The notes beneath the pieces are model-generated. The model searched no databases. It was given only the letters and a program-made list of their open reading frames with translations, and was not told the origin of the DNA. 64,000 nt of DNA from Hahella ganghwensis DSM 17046. Lineage in GTDB: Bacteria; Pseudomonadota; Gammaproteobacteria; Pseudomonadales; Oleiphilaceae. The position numbers and the translations under genes were made by a program. The stretch covers positions 16,025 to 80,024 of the forward strand of contig NZ_AQXX01000118.1 of NCBI RefSeq assembly GCF_000376785.1, written 5' to 3'. Below are positions 17,654 through 25,901 of the stretch, piece after piece; position 1 is the first letter of the stretch; every line of letters starts with the position of its first letter.

Positions 17654-18898
17654 TCAAAACCAATGCTGCTCAAATGGAGTTTTACTCAAGGGCCGGCAGC
17701 CATCCCTGGTGATCACCACCATCTCTTCAAGCTTCACACCTTCAATGCCGCCTTCCTCCCCTATATAGCTTTCTACGCAGACCACCATATTTTCCTGAAG
17801 CCGACCGTCGAAGCCATTCCGGTCCCAGTCACTGAGATGACAGAGATATGGGTATTCATCGGCCATACCGACACCGTGAATCGTACAACCGTATTTGTTC
17901 TTATGGTAGTGCTTTGGAATGGGCCATGCCTGGCGGGTAAAGTCTTCGAAAGTGCGGTCTGCGCGAATGAGACTGATATTATGCTGGATCTGTTCGTAGG
18001 CCTGTTGATATAAATGACGTTGGCTTGCCGTCGGCGTTGTGTGTCCGACCGTCCAGGTTCGGGAAATGTCGGCGCAATAGCCGTAGGGGCCGATCATGTC
18101 GGTATCAAATGCCATCATATCGCCTTTTTCCATAACCCGGTGACCGCATTCCTGCATCCAGGGATTGGTGCGCGGACCACTGCTCAGTAACCTGGTCTCG
18201 ATCCATTCGCCGCCATGGCGGATATTCTCAAAATGCAGATAAGCCCAAAGTTCCCGCTCTGTCATTCCAGGAGTCATTTCCCGGTACATTCGAGCGATGG
18301 CTTTGTCGCACACCTCCACTGTCCATTGAATCAGTGACAGCTCTTCTTGTGATTTGATGGCACGGGCAGTTTCCATCAGCGACTGGCCGCTGGTGATCCG
18401 GATGCCTTGTTGCTGAAGCTGAAATACACCCACCGGTTCCAGCTTATCGACCGCCAGTATTTCGTTTGCCAGGCCCAGATCCTGAAGGGTCTCGGACAGG
18501 TCCTGCGCCCAAAGGACGACTTTCTCCCCGGCACGATCACCAGCGCCAAAATAAGTCCAGTCGATGGCAGTACGAATATCATCAATCGTAGGCAAATGTT
18601 CAACGAGGTGGCTACAGTTATGGAACTCCCACAAGATGACGGGACCGTCAGCTACGACCAGGAGATATCGGCAGGGCGTATGGGTGGTCCAGATCGTCAT
18701 ATTGCTGGCATCCGTGGCATAACGGATGTTGACCGGATCGTAAAGTAGAATGGCGGTGGTACCTGAGGATCTCAATTGTTGGCGAACCCGCTCAAGCCGG
18801 TAGTGTCGCACTTTGTTTTCGGTTGCCGGGGACACCGGATTCTGCAATGGTACGTTCTGACCGGAGGTATTGAGGTAATAACTTTTATCGTGATGCAT
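17654..18898 (-). CDS. dddP: DMSP lyase DddP (M24-fold)
   Basis: 414-aa protein of the M24 peptidase/creatinase fold. It matches DddP, which cleaves dimethylsulfoniopropionate to dimethyl sulfide and acrylate in the cytoplasm. In DddP numbering recalled from the structures, the six metal ligands D295, D297, D307, H371, E406 and E421 map to D265, D267, D277, H341, E376 and E391 with identical spacing. Y366 and the proposed base D377 map to Y336 and D347. Other DddP stretches present are DPVNIRYATDASNM, GGEWIETRLLSSGP and KYGCTIHGVGMADE. The N-terminus is ~30 residues shorter than alphaproteobacterial DddP. It is flanked by two GlxA-type regulators. No acrylate-utilisation genes are in the window. 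A related M24 enzyme acting on another betaine-like substrate is the main alternative. Confidence 0.8.
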   Translation of the reverse strand: MHHDKSYYLNTSGQNVPLQNPVSPATENKVRHYRLERVRQQLRSSGTTAILLYDPVNIRYATDASNMTIWTTHTPCRYLLVVADGPVILWEFHNCSHLVEHLPTIDDIRTAIDWTYFGAGDRAGEKVVLWAQDLSETLQDLGLANEILAVDKLEPVGVFQLQQQGIRITSGQSLMETARAIKSQEELSLIQWTVEVCDKAIARMYREMTPGMTERELWAYLHFENIRHGGEWIETRLLSSGPRTNPWMQECGHRVMEKGDMMAFDTDMIGPYGYCADISRTWTVGHTTPTASQRHLYQQAYEQIQHNISLIRADRTFEDFTRQAWPIPKHYHKNKYGCTIHGVGMADEYPYLCHLSDWDRNGFDGRLQENMVVCVESYIGEEGGIEGVKLEEMVVITRDGCRPLSKTPFEQHWF

Positions 18899-18947
18899 TT
18901 TCCGTGTGTCCTGTCATCCCCGTAGGTTCGGATCGTTAAAGGAATTT

Positions 18948-18973
18948 AAAAAAAGCCCCGGGGATCCTGGGGC
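18948..18973 (-). terminator. Intrinsic terminator of the second GlxA-type regulator gene
   Basis: On the minus strand: GCCCC, a 9-nt loop region, GGGGC, then seven T. It lies about 30 nt after the regulator stop and about 50 nt before the dddP start, so dddP is probably transcribed from its own promoter or by limited read-through. Confidence 0.75.
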
Positions 18974-19002
18974 AAAGAATACCCAACCGAGAGGATTGGG
19001 GG

Positions 19003-20160
19003 TCAGACTGCGGTTTCCACCGGAATTCTGGCGTCATTGAAGCTGAGTCTGGGGTAATTCTGTTCATGAGGTTGTTCACTCAGTTCCAGCAGATATTTCT
19101 TGCGAACCTCGGCCGGAGAGATGCCGAACATCTGTTTAAACCTGCGACTGAAGTGTGACGGGCTGGTAAAGCCACTTGCCATACCCACCATGGTGATTGA
19201 GTAATTGCTGTGCATCAGCAGTTGTCTTGCGTGTTCCAGTCGTACCTGAATGTAATAATTGCAGGGAGAAGTATTCAGATATTTCTGAAACTGTCTCTGT
19301 ATTTTTCGTTTACAGGTATGACAGTAGGCCACCAGTTCATCAAGGGTCAGCGGTTCTTCGATATTGCTGTGCATGAGTTGAATCATGGTCTTCAGGGATT
19401 CGGGCAATAACGAACGATCATCGCGGCTTTCAAGAGCGGGCTCAATCTCCGGAAGACAGTCGGAAAGGAGGATGCGGGTGATTTCCCTGGAAACTCTGGA
19501 ATTAAGGTTCTTTTTTATTACGTAGAGCAGCATGTCAATGGCACTGTTAGGACCAGAGCAGGTCATAATTTGCTCGTCAATCTGAAAACCTCGTCCGGAA
19601 GTTTTAATATCCTTGAACCTTTCCGCCATAAAACTGAGGCTACTGGGGTGAAGAGCAATGACGCCGCTGCCTGTCACGCCGGCATAGGCGAGTGCAATGA
19701 CCCCATTCCACAGGCCTCCCAGAATCTTACCCTGCCATTTGGCCATCCGCAGTTTTTTGGACAATAGGGGTTGTTCCGTCAGGCTTGAACGATATCCTCC
19801 GCACACCAGAATCATATCGAGACTTTCGGTATGCAGATCCCGAAGATTGCCATCCGTTGAAACGGTGACACCCAGATCACAGGTAACATCCGTGGAGGCC
19901 ACACCATAGCTGGTGATCTCAAATAGCGGGTCTCCGGTCACCAGGTTTGCGGTTACCAGAGTGTCGATAGCGGCAGTGTAGGTAACCATTGAAAAATGGT
20001 TGAAGAGAATAAAGCCGACTTTTTTGGCTCGCGGGCTGGATGATCCCCGGCCTTGTTTTGTCAGGCTGTTTTGTAAAGACGCATTACCCGGCTGCCCTGT
20101 ATTCAGGCGTGCTGCAGATGAGTGAACGCTCTTGTCTATGTGAAAGGCCAGGGTGTTCAT
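19003..20160 (-). CDS. Second GlxA-family regulator (DJ-1/PfpI + AraC)
   Basis: 385-aa regulator with the same two-domain plan as the one at 16.5 kb. A poorly conserved N-terminal extension (~45 aa) comes first. The DJ-1/PfpI domain spans about 47-225 (KVGFILFNHFSMVTYTAAIDTL, GGLWNGVIALAYAGV). The AraC domain spans about 262-365, with two helix-turn-helix units (LDELVAYCHTCKRKIQRQFQK and ITMVGMASGFTSPSHFSRRFK). The start is supported by GGAGG at a 6-nt spacing. It lies upstream of dddP and downstream of the FAD oxidase operon, so it could control either. The two copies are clearly divergent, which suggests different ligands rather than recent duplication. Confidence 0.85.
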   Translation of the reverse strand: MNTLAFHIDKSVHSSAARLNTGQPGNASLQNSLTKQGRGSSSPRAKKVGFILFNHFSMVTYTAAIDTLVTANLVTGDPLFEITSYGVASTDVTCDLGVTVSTDGNLRDLHTESLDMILVCGGYRSSLTEQPLLSKKLRMAKWQGKILGGLWNGVIALAYAGVTGSGVIALHPSSLSFMAERFKDIKTSGRGFQIDEQIMTCSGPNSAIDMLLYVIKKNLNSRVSREITRILLSDCLPEIEPALESRDDRSLLPESLKTMIQLMHSNIEEPLTLDELVAYCHTCKRKIQRQFQKYLNTSPCNYYIQVRLEHARQLLMHSNYSITMVGMASGFTSPSHFSRRFKQMFGISPAEVRKKYLLELSEQPHEQNYPRLSFNDARIPVETAV

Positions 20161-20268
20161 GGTTACCTCCGGGTTGCCACTTGCAGGCAGGAAAGTTATC
20201 CAATGCCCCAGGTGACTTGATCTTTGTTATTGTTAAAGACTCTCTGATTGTCCGTGCAGAGTTCAGAC

Positions 20269-21753
20269 TCAAAGCTCAACGCCTGCCAGCCACTCCTTGA
20301 ATTGCATTGTTGCATTGGCGCCGAGAGAGAGAAATGGCTCCGGCGGCAGCAGGCTGGGTTTGTCATAAGCCATAAAGGCATCCAGCATCGGGGATTTCTG
20401 ACCCGTAGCTAGTTCGGCTGCCATCAGCCCGGACATGGTGCCCTTGACGGTCCCCAAACCGTTCTGGCAGGCCGCTGAGATCACGCCGGGCTCCACTTCG
20501 CCAAAAGCAGGTACCGAATTCAAGGTGAGGCAAAGACGGCCTCCCCACCGATACTCCATAGGAACACCATCAAGCATGGGAAACCGGGCCTTGAACGATT
20601 GGTCATGATATTTGCTGAAAGACCACAGGCGTTTTTCAGAAACTTCCATGGACTGATTCAGGGTAAAGTGATTGCGGATAGTAATTCGGTCACCGCTGCC
20701 ACTGTACTCTGAAGTACGGCGCACTGTAGTGCCCATCGGGTCTGCCGGCAGCAGCCCCCAGTCTTTCTCACCACCTAGTTGTTGACACTCTGCAGACGTT
20801 AACGCTCTGGTCATGGATGCGTAGGTGAACACATGCATGAGCGTCCGTTTAAAGTAACCGAAAGACTGAACGTGGCCGTTAACCGCCAGGATGACCTTGG
20901 GCGCTGTTACTCCCCCTCGGGGCGTTTTCACAATCGTTACCGCATTGTCGGTGGTCACCATTTCCACTACCGGGCTGTTCTCATAGATGCTGACGGAGGG
21001 TAACAAGTCTTCGGCCAATCGTCGCACATAGGCTGCCGGTTGAATCATCGCTGCACCAGCGGTGTACAAACCACCCAGGTAATAGTCGGTACCGGTTAGT
21101 CGCTTCATTTCCTTCTGATCCAGCAGACGGTATTCCTCACCCAATGCGTCCAGATGCTTGATGTAGCTGGCGATATGCTTTTGGCCTCTGGCAGAAGCTG
21201 CTCCTGTGTATTTGCCGCAGGCATCAAAGACCTGCTTTGGCATATCCAGCTCAGCGGCGATATCACGGACATACTGAATCGCAGTGCGGTTGAACCTAAT
21301 TTGCCGGATGTCCTGATCCCGTCCGCCTGCATAAGTTTTCGAGTTCAGGTCATGGGGCAGATCAATCATGAAGCCACTGTTTCTGCCAGCTGGTCCCTGG
21401 GCCAGTCGTCGGGCTTCAAGCAGCACGATTCTGGCTCCCGGAGCCAGTTGCGTCAGGCGCTTGGCGGCTGCGAGCCCCGTCATTCCGCCACCGACGATCA
21501 GGTAATCGGCCGTAATATTGTGTTCCAGTTCCGGATAGGGCCGGGCCGGGCCAATGATTTGGTTCCAGGCGGCAGGTCCCGGATCCCGGGGAACCTTATT
21601 AACCTGTACCGTTTTGATGATACCTGCCGGTTTCCTGTGCGTGGACGGCGACCCATGGTGAGCCGGTCGGTCCTTGTTGAACAGGCTATCCGCTCCGGCC
21701 TGTCGGTTAAAGCTGGAAGACGGGGGAGCGGTCTCTGAATGACGGCTTTTCAC
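20269..21753 (-). CDS. FAD-dependent amine/amino-acid oxidoreductase (DAO family)
   Basis: 494 aa. A ~65-residue N-terminal extension leads into a Rossmann FAD-binding motif, ADYLIVGGGMTGLAAAKRL (about residues 83-101), and the second strand end RIVLLEARRLAQGPAGRNSGFM. The remainder is typical of D-amino-acid oxidase/gamma-glutamylputrescine-oxidase-like enzymes, including YRWGGRLCLTLNSVPAFGEVEPG and QNGLGTVKGTMSGL near the C-terminus. It probably oxidises a secondary amine or N-methyl/imino acid to an imine. The start is GTG with GGAG ahead of it. It is the last gene of a three-gene operon with the ALDH and DapA-family genes (14-nt gap), pointing to a consecutive pathway. Confidence 0.85.
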   Translation of the reverse strand: MKSRHSETAPPSSSFNRQAGADSLFNKDRPAHHGSPSTHRKPAGIIKTVQVNKVPRDPGPAAWNQIIGPARPYPELEHNITADYLIVGGGMTGLAAAKRLTQLAPGARIVLLEARRLAQGPAGRNSGFMIDLPHDLNSKTYAGGRDQDIRQIRFNRTAIQYVRDIAAELDMPKQVFDACGKYTGAASARGQKHIASYIKHLDALGEEYRLLDQKEMKRLTGTDYYLGGLYTAGAAMIQPAAYVRRLAEDLLPSVSIYENSPVVEMVTTDNAVTIVKTPRGGVTAPKVILAVNGHVQSFGYFKRTLMHVFTYASMTRALTSAECQQLGGEKDWGLLPADPMGTTVRRTSEYSGSGDRITIRNHFTLNQSMEVSEKRLWSFSKYHDQSFKARFPMLDGVPMEYRWGGRLCLTLNSVPAFGEVEPGVISAACQNGLGTVKGTMSGLMAAELATGQKSPMLDAFMAYDKPSLLPPEPFLSLGANATMQFKEWLAGVEL

Positions 21754-21767
21754 TGCGACTCCGGAAT

Positions 21768-23285
21768 TTACTCAGCGTTGGCCTGATCTTCTTTGTCAGA
21801 GAGATCAATCCAGATGGTTTTCAGTTCGGTGTACTGGTCGTGGGCATGGATAGAGTTGTCCCTGCCACCGAAACCGGATTGCTTATAACCTCCAAACGGA
21901 GTGGTGATATTACCTTCACCAAAACAGTTGACGGTAACTGTACCGGCGCGGATGGCCTGGGCCGCACGAATAGCCCGTTTGGCATTTGCGGTAAAAACAG
22001 ACGCGGCCAAACCGTAGTCGGAGTTATTGGCCACAGTGAGTGCTTCGTCGTAGCTGTTGACGGGAATCACTGACAGTACCGGCCCGAAAATCTCTTCCTG
22101 AGCCAGGCGGTCATCAGGGGATACATCATCAAAAATTGTTGGTTCCACGTAAATACCGTCGATGGTACTGCCACCGAGAATGACTGTATGCTGCTGACTT
22201 TTCCCATGATCGATATAGCTGGCCACTTTCTGGAAGTGGTTCTCATCAATCAGGGCGCCAAGATGGTTGGCTGGGTCCAGAGGATCGCCGGTGCGCCACT
22301 CTCTGGAGTGGGCAACGATTCGTTCAAGCAACTCCGCTTTGATGGCAGAATGAACTATCAGGCGGGATCCGGCGGAACAGTTTTCCCCCATATTCCAGAA
22401 AGCCGCTGCCACCACCTGGGAGGCGACGTAATCCAGATCCTCGGCATCCTCCAGCACGATGCAGGGATTTTTGCCACCACACTCAAGTACCACTTTTTTA
22501 AGGTTGGAGTCGGCGGCGTAATGAAGAAATCGTCGACCGGTCTGGGTGGAGCCAGTGAAGGTCACCATATCCACATCAGCGTGCAGACCCAAGGGCTCTC
22601 CGACATTAGGACCGGTGCCGGTCAGCACGTTCAGCACCCCATGAGGTAAACCGGCTTCCACGGCCAGCTCTGCCACTCGCAATGCCGTCAGGGACGTCTG
22701 CTCCGCGGGTTTGATAATCATGCTGCACCCTGCCGCCAGGGCAGGGGCAATTTTCCAGGCCAGCATCAGCAGCGGGAAATTCCATGGCAATACAGCTCCG
22801 ACCACACCGATGGGCTCTCTCACCACCATGGCGACAGCCCCATCCCCCACGGGAGCCGTCTGATCGTAGATTTTGTCGATCGCTTCGGCGTGCCATTTAA
22901 GGGTATGGATGACTTCGGGAATATCAATGAGTTCACAATCCCGGATGGGTTTTCCTGAATCCAGGCTTTCCAGCACGGCAAGCTCTCTGGCGTTGCGGGA
23001 TATCAGCTTGCAAAGACGAATCAGAACATCTTTTCGACATTCCGGTGATTGAGTTCTCCAGCGACCGTCTTCAAAGGCTTCTCTAGCCCTGGATACAGCA
23101 AAATCCACATCTTCAGCGTTGCACGCGGCAATTTCTGTCAGTACGGCTTTACTGGCAGGGTTGATGGTTGGCAGAGTTTCTCCTGTAACCGACGGACGAA
23201 AACCGCCGTCCACAAAGCTGTTAGAGGGGAAATCCAGGTTTTCGGCGATGGCAAGATATTCATGGTGAGTCAATAAATCTGACAT
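21768..23285 (-). CDS. NAD(P)-dependent aldehyde dehydrogenase (PuuC/DhaS-like)
   Basis: 505 aa, full length for the ALDH superfamily. The active-site elements are all present: PWNFPLLMLAWKIAPALAAG, cofactor motif FTGSTQTG, catalytic glutamate in LECGGKNP, catalytic cysteine in WNMGENCSAGSR, and the C-terminal EEIFGPVLSV. The ending TTPFGGYKQSGFGGRDNS is characteristic of gamma-glutamyl-aminobutyraldehyde dehydrogenase (PuuC)-like and alpha-ketoglutaric-semialdehyde-like enzymes. It probably oxidises a semialdehyde made by its operon neighbours. The ATG lies 2 nt beyond the stop of the DapA-family gene, with GGGGAG inside that gene's end, so translation is coupled. Confidence 0.88.
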   Translation of the reverse strand: MSDLLTHHEYLAIAENLDFPSNSFVDGGFRPSVTGETLPTINPASKAVLTEIAACNAEDVDFAVSRAREAFEDGRWRTQSPECRKDVLIRLCKLISRNARELAVLESLDSGKPIRDCELIDIPEVIHTLKWHAEAIDKIYDQTAPVGDGAVAMVVREPIGVVGAVLPWNFPLLMLAWKIAPALAAGCSMIIKPAEQTSLTALRVAELAVEAGLPHGVLNVLTGTGPNVGEPLGLHADVDMVTFTGSTQTGRRFLHYAADSNLKKVVLECGGKNPCIVLEDAEDLDYVASQVVAAAFWNMGENCSAGSRLIVHSAIKAELLERIVAHSREWRTGDPLDPANHLGALIDENHFQKVASYIDHGKSQQHTVILGGSTIDGIYVEPTIFDDVSPDDRLAQEEIFGPVLSVIPVNSYDEALTVANNSDYGLAASVFTANAKRAIRAAQAIRAGTVTVNCFGEGNITTPFGGYKQSGFGGRDNSIHAHDQYTELKTIWIDLSDKEDQANAE

Positions 23286-23287
23286 GT

Positions 23288-24208
23288 TTACTCCCCTTTT
23301 CCTGAGTCTTCTGCGAGGATATTGGCAATGGTTGTTTTAACGGTTCTGACCACCTGCTCAAGAGACCGTTTTTCATCTTTGGTCAGCCCGTGCAGAGGTC
23401 TTCGGGTGAGGGCGGCCGGGTAGCCTTGCATCGAGACTCCATACTTGACGCACTGAATGAATTTTCCGCCCTGTTCCAGTACACGCATCAGGGGCATCAT
23501 GGCGGACATGATTCGGCGTCCCTTGGTAAAGTTTCCTTCCACGGCACAGGCTTCATATAAGGCAATATGCTCTTGAGGAAGGAAGTTGGAGCCGGCACAG
23601 ACCCATCCTGAAGCGCCCCAGGCAAAATACTCAAGGGCCTGGTCATCCATACCGCAAGTCAGTTGAATATGCGGATAATCCCGGGCCAGCAGGTGCAGCC
23701 GGTTGATGTCGCCAGAACTCTCCTTGATGGCTTGAAAATTCGATGAGCGACCCACGCGATCGAGAAACTCCGCTCCCATCATGACGCCCATTCTGTCCGG
23801 GTAGTTGTAGAGCATGACGGGAAGATTGGCTGCCCGGTCGACGGTAAGCGCATGTATGGCAAGTTCCCGTTCAGTCGGCAATGAATAGGGAGGTGTGGCA
23901 ACCAGAATGGCGTCAGCTTCCAGTTTGGCGGCCGCCTCGGCAAGTCTGACGGAAGCGATGGGATCCAGGGCTCCGGTACCAAAGATAACAGGTGTCTTTC
24001 CTTGGGTCCGCTCCATGGTTCGTTGTAAAAGATTCAGGCGTTCCTGTTCTGACTCCACATAGTACTCGCCCGTTGTGCCTCCTACGACAATACCCTGGAC
24101 TCCAGACCCAACCAGGTAGTCAACGATCTGGTCGAACAGCTCATAATTGATGGAATAGTCATCATTGAAAGGTGTAATTATCGGCGTGAAGATTCCATCG
24201 AATCGCAT
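23288..24208 (-). CDS. DapA/NAL-superfamily lyase or deaminase
   Basis: 306-aa TIM-barrel protein of the dihydrodipicolinate-synthase/N-acetylneuraminate-lyase superfamily. Visible hallmarks: GGTTGEYYVES (DapA GTTGE loop), the catalytic tyrosine in PVMLYNYPDRMG, and the Schiff-base lysine in FQAIKESSGD. It is first in an operon with an ALDH and an FAD oxidase, not lysine-biosynthesis genes, so it is catabolic rather than DapA itself. The same enzyme trio (FAD oxidase, DapA-like deaminase, semialdehyde dehydrogenase) degrades cis-4-hydroxy-D-proline, which is one candidate pathway. AGGTGG precedes the ATG. Confidence 0.85.
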   Translation of the reverse strand: MRFDGIFTPIITPFNDDYSINYELFDQIVDYLVGSGVQGIVVGGTTGEYYVESEQERLNLLQRTMERTQGKTPVIFGTGALDPIASVRLAEAAAKLEADAILVATPPYSLPTERELAIHALTVDRAANLPVMLYNYPDRMGVMMGAEFLDRVGRSSNFQAIKESSGDINRLHLLARDYPHIQLTCGMDDQALEYFAWGASGWVCAGSNFLPQEHIALYEACAVEGNFTKGRRIMSAMMPLMRVLEQGGKFIQCVKYGVSMQGYPAALTRRPLHGLTKDEKRSLEQVVRTVKTTIANILAEDSGKGE

Positions 24209-24601
24209 TTATACCACCTGCACTACGTTTGTTGTTTAACGATGATAAATACCGGCTACTTGATGTCGCCATTGGCTGTCTTCTTCTCAGCCTGCACATG
24301 GTTACCGGCGAATATCGGTTGAAAGTGTGTCGAGTCATTTAAAGAGTATCTTGGAAGAGTGACGGACCACAGCGATATTTAGTCCGCAAAAAACATAACG
24401 AGAGGTTATTGATTCGAATGACAGGAACGTCTCTATGGGTGTGATCAGCAAAAGTCGACAGGCCGCTGAAAGCGGCAGACGCGCGTCCGGAGAGTGCATC
24501 TCCAGCAAACGGCAGCCGGTAAATCAGTGGAGATGTCTTGCCTGGAAGCTGAGAAATGTTAAGGATTTCATGAACTCAGTAGGCAGAGGGGAATCAAAGA
24601 A
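24209..24601. other. Promoter region of the DapA-ALDH-FAD oxidase operon
   Basis: A 393-bp spacer between two genes on the minus strand. A small perfect hairpin, GCCGCT-GAA-AGCGGC (24462-24476), lies downstream of the LysR gene but lacks a T-run. No gene is convincing here: the one longer plus-strand frame has neither a ribosome-binding site nor protein-like composition. Confidence 0.4.
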
Positions 24602-25552
24602 TCAGGTAAAGGATAAGAGCCAATTCTTAAAGTGATTGAAATCCTCGTTGTTCTCCTTGGTATTGGCATAGGTCAGATAATGGACTTTCTCTTTAAACAC
24701 CACCTCTTCGCTGACGGGCCTGACTAACTGTCCTGATTCCACCAGAGGATCCACCAGGTGATGCCAGCCCAGGGATATGCCCTGATGATTCAAGACCATC
24801 TGAATCAGCATGTTGTAATCATTGGCATTAAACTGATGGATCTGGGGGGCTCTCTGCTTATCAAGTTCGATGTCCTGAAACGCAAACCAGACACTCCAGT
24901 CCACATGTTCCGCGATCTGTCCACGGCCATAAGGGCTGAGATTCAGTAGAACCCCCTTGGTCAATCCGTCCAGAGTGGCAATTTCCGGGTGGTGTCTCAG
25001 ATATTCGGGAGAACACACCGGATAGATGACGTCATGGAACAGGGTGATGGAGGAGTAGCCATCAGGCGATTCTGTGACTTTATTGATATAGATATCCGGG
25101 TAAACCCCCGGCTCCATATGCAGGAAGTTTTCTGTGGTCACCACATTGATATCAATGTCCGGATGAGCTGCGAAGAATCCTGGTAGGCGCCGTGATAGCC
25201 AAAGTGCAGAGAATGCGGGAGAGCAACAGATTGTAAGAACCCGGCGACTGGCTTTCTGGGCATGAATGCGGTCCGCAGCCTGCGCAATGTTCACAAAAGA
25301 CAGGTAAGCCGCATCATAGAAAGTGGTACCGGCTTCAGTGAGTTCAACCGCACGGCCAGACCTTTTAAACAACTCAACACCCAATGAGGCTTCCAGTTCC
25401 CGAATCTGGCGACTGATGGCAGCCTGAGTAACGCAGAGTGCTTCGGCAGCTCTGGTAAAGCTCTGGTACTTGGCCGCTGCCACAAACGACTTTACCGCTC
25501 TCAGAGAGGGCATTTTCAGCAGGATTTTGTCCGGCTCTACCTGTTTAACCAT
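24602..25552 (-). CDS. LysR-family transcriptional regulator
   Basis: 316 aa. The winged helix-turn-helix occupies residues ~14-75 (LRAVKSFVAAAKYQSFTRAA and VTQAAISRQIRELEASLG, then LFKRSGRAVELTEAG). The effector-binding domain follows (about 100-310), in the GcvA/AmpR-like branch by appearance. It is divergent from the Rieske oxygenase gene with a 349-bp shared promoter region and upstream of the DapA operon on the same strand, so it may control either unit. The ligand is probably a pathway substrate or intermediate. Confidence 0.85.
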   Translation of the reverse strand: MVKQVEPDKILLKMPSLRAVKSFVAAAKYQSFTRAAEALCVTQAAISRQIRELEASLGVELFKRSGRAVELTEAGTTFYDAAYLSFVNIAQAADRIHAQKASRRVLTICCSPAFSALWLSRRLPGFFAAHPDIDINVVTTENFLHMEPGVYPDIYINKVTESPDGYSSITLFHDVIYPVCSPEYLRHHPEIATLDGLTKGVLLNLSPYGRGQIAEHVDWSVWFAFQDIELDKQRAPQIHQFNANDYNMLIQMVLNHQGISLGWHHLVDPLVESGQLVRPVSEEVVFKEKVHYLTYANTKENNEDFNHFKNWLLSFT

Positions 25553-25901
25553 AAGTTTTCCGTATTACCAATTCTGGCGTTATAGATTGTGGCGGCACTT
25601 GTCGAGTCTGCGTTCTGGGGCACAGACAGATCTAAGCCATGGGGACAGATTATCCTGAATGCATAACCTGCGGTTGTCCATACTAGCCAGAAAAAGTCAC
25701 TTTCTGGCCAGCCAAATAGATTCTAGACTTTAGCAAATAACGTTTTTAGACGTGAAATAGTTTTATGGTCGGTCATCAGCAGCTCACAACACCGTCAAAC
25801 TCAAGCTAAATCTGATGAGAATGTCATAACCGGCTTATTTCAGAATAAAAAGGAATCGATAGAACGCAATTTAAAACAATACGATAAGAGGTGTAAGTTT
25901 T
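25553..25901. other. Divergent promoter region, LysR / Rieske oxygenase
   Basis: A 349-bp AT-rich region between divergent genes, the usual position for LysR operators. AAGAGG precedes the oxygenase ATG. No clear T-N11-A palindrome could be picked with confidence by eye. Confidence 0.4.

Noticed and set aside
17654..18898. Xaa-Pro dipeptidase/aminopeptidase P
   Set aside because: The extra Asp (D265) two residues before the first M24 metal ligand and the Y336/D347 pair, plus several long DddP-type stretches, point to DddP rather than a peptidase.
23288..24208. True dapA (lysine biosynthesis)
   Set aside because: Operon partners are an aldehyde dehydrogenase and an amine oxidase; context and sequence suit a catabolic member of the superfamily.
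24462..24476. GCCGCT-GAA-AGCGGC hairpin as a LysR terminator
   Set aside because: Short stem, no T-run, and ~125 nt beyond the stop; insufficient to call.
24435..24635. Plus-strand 66-codon frame inside the spacer before the LysR gene
   Set aside because: No ribosome-binding site, low-complexity composition, and it runs into the LysR gene on the opposite strand.
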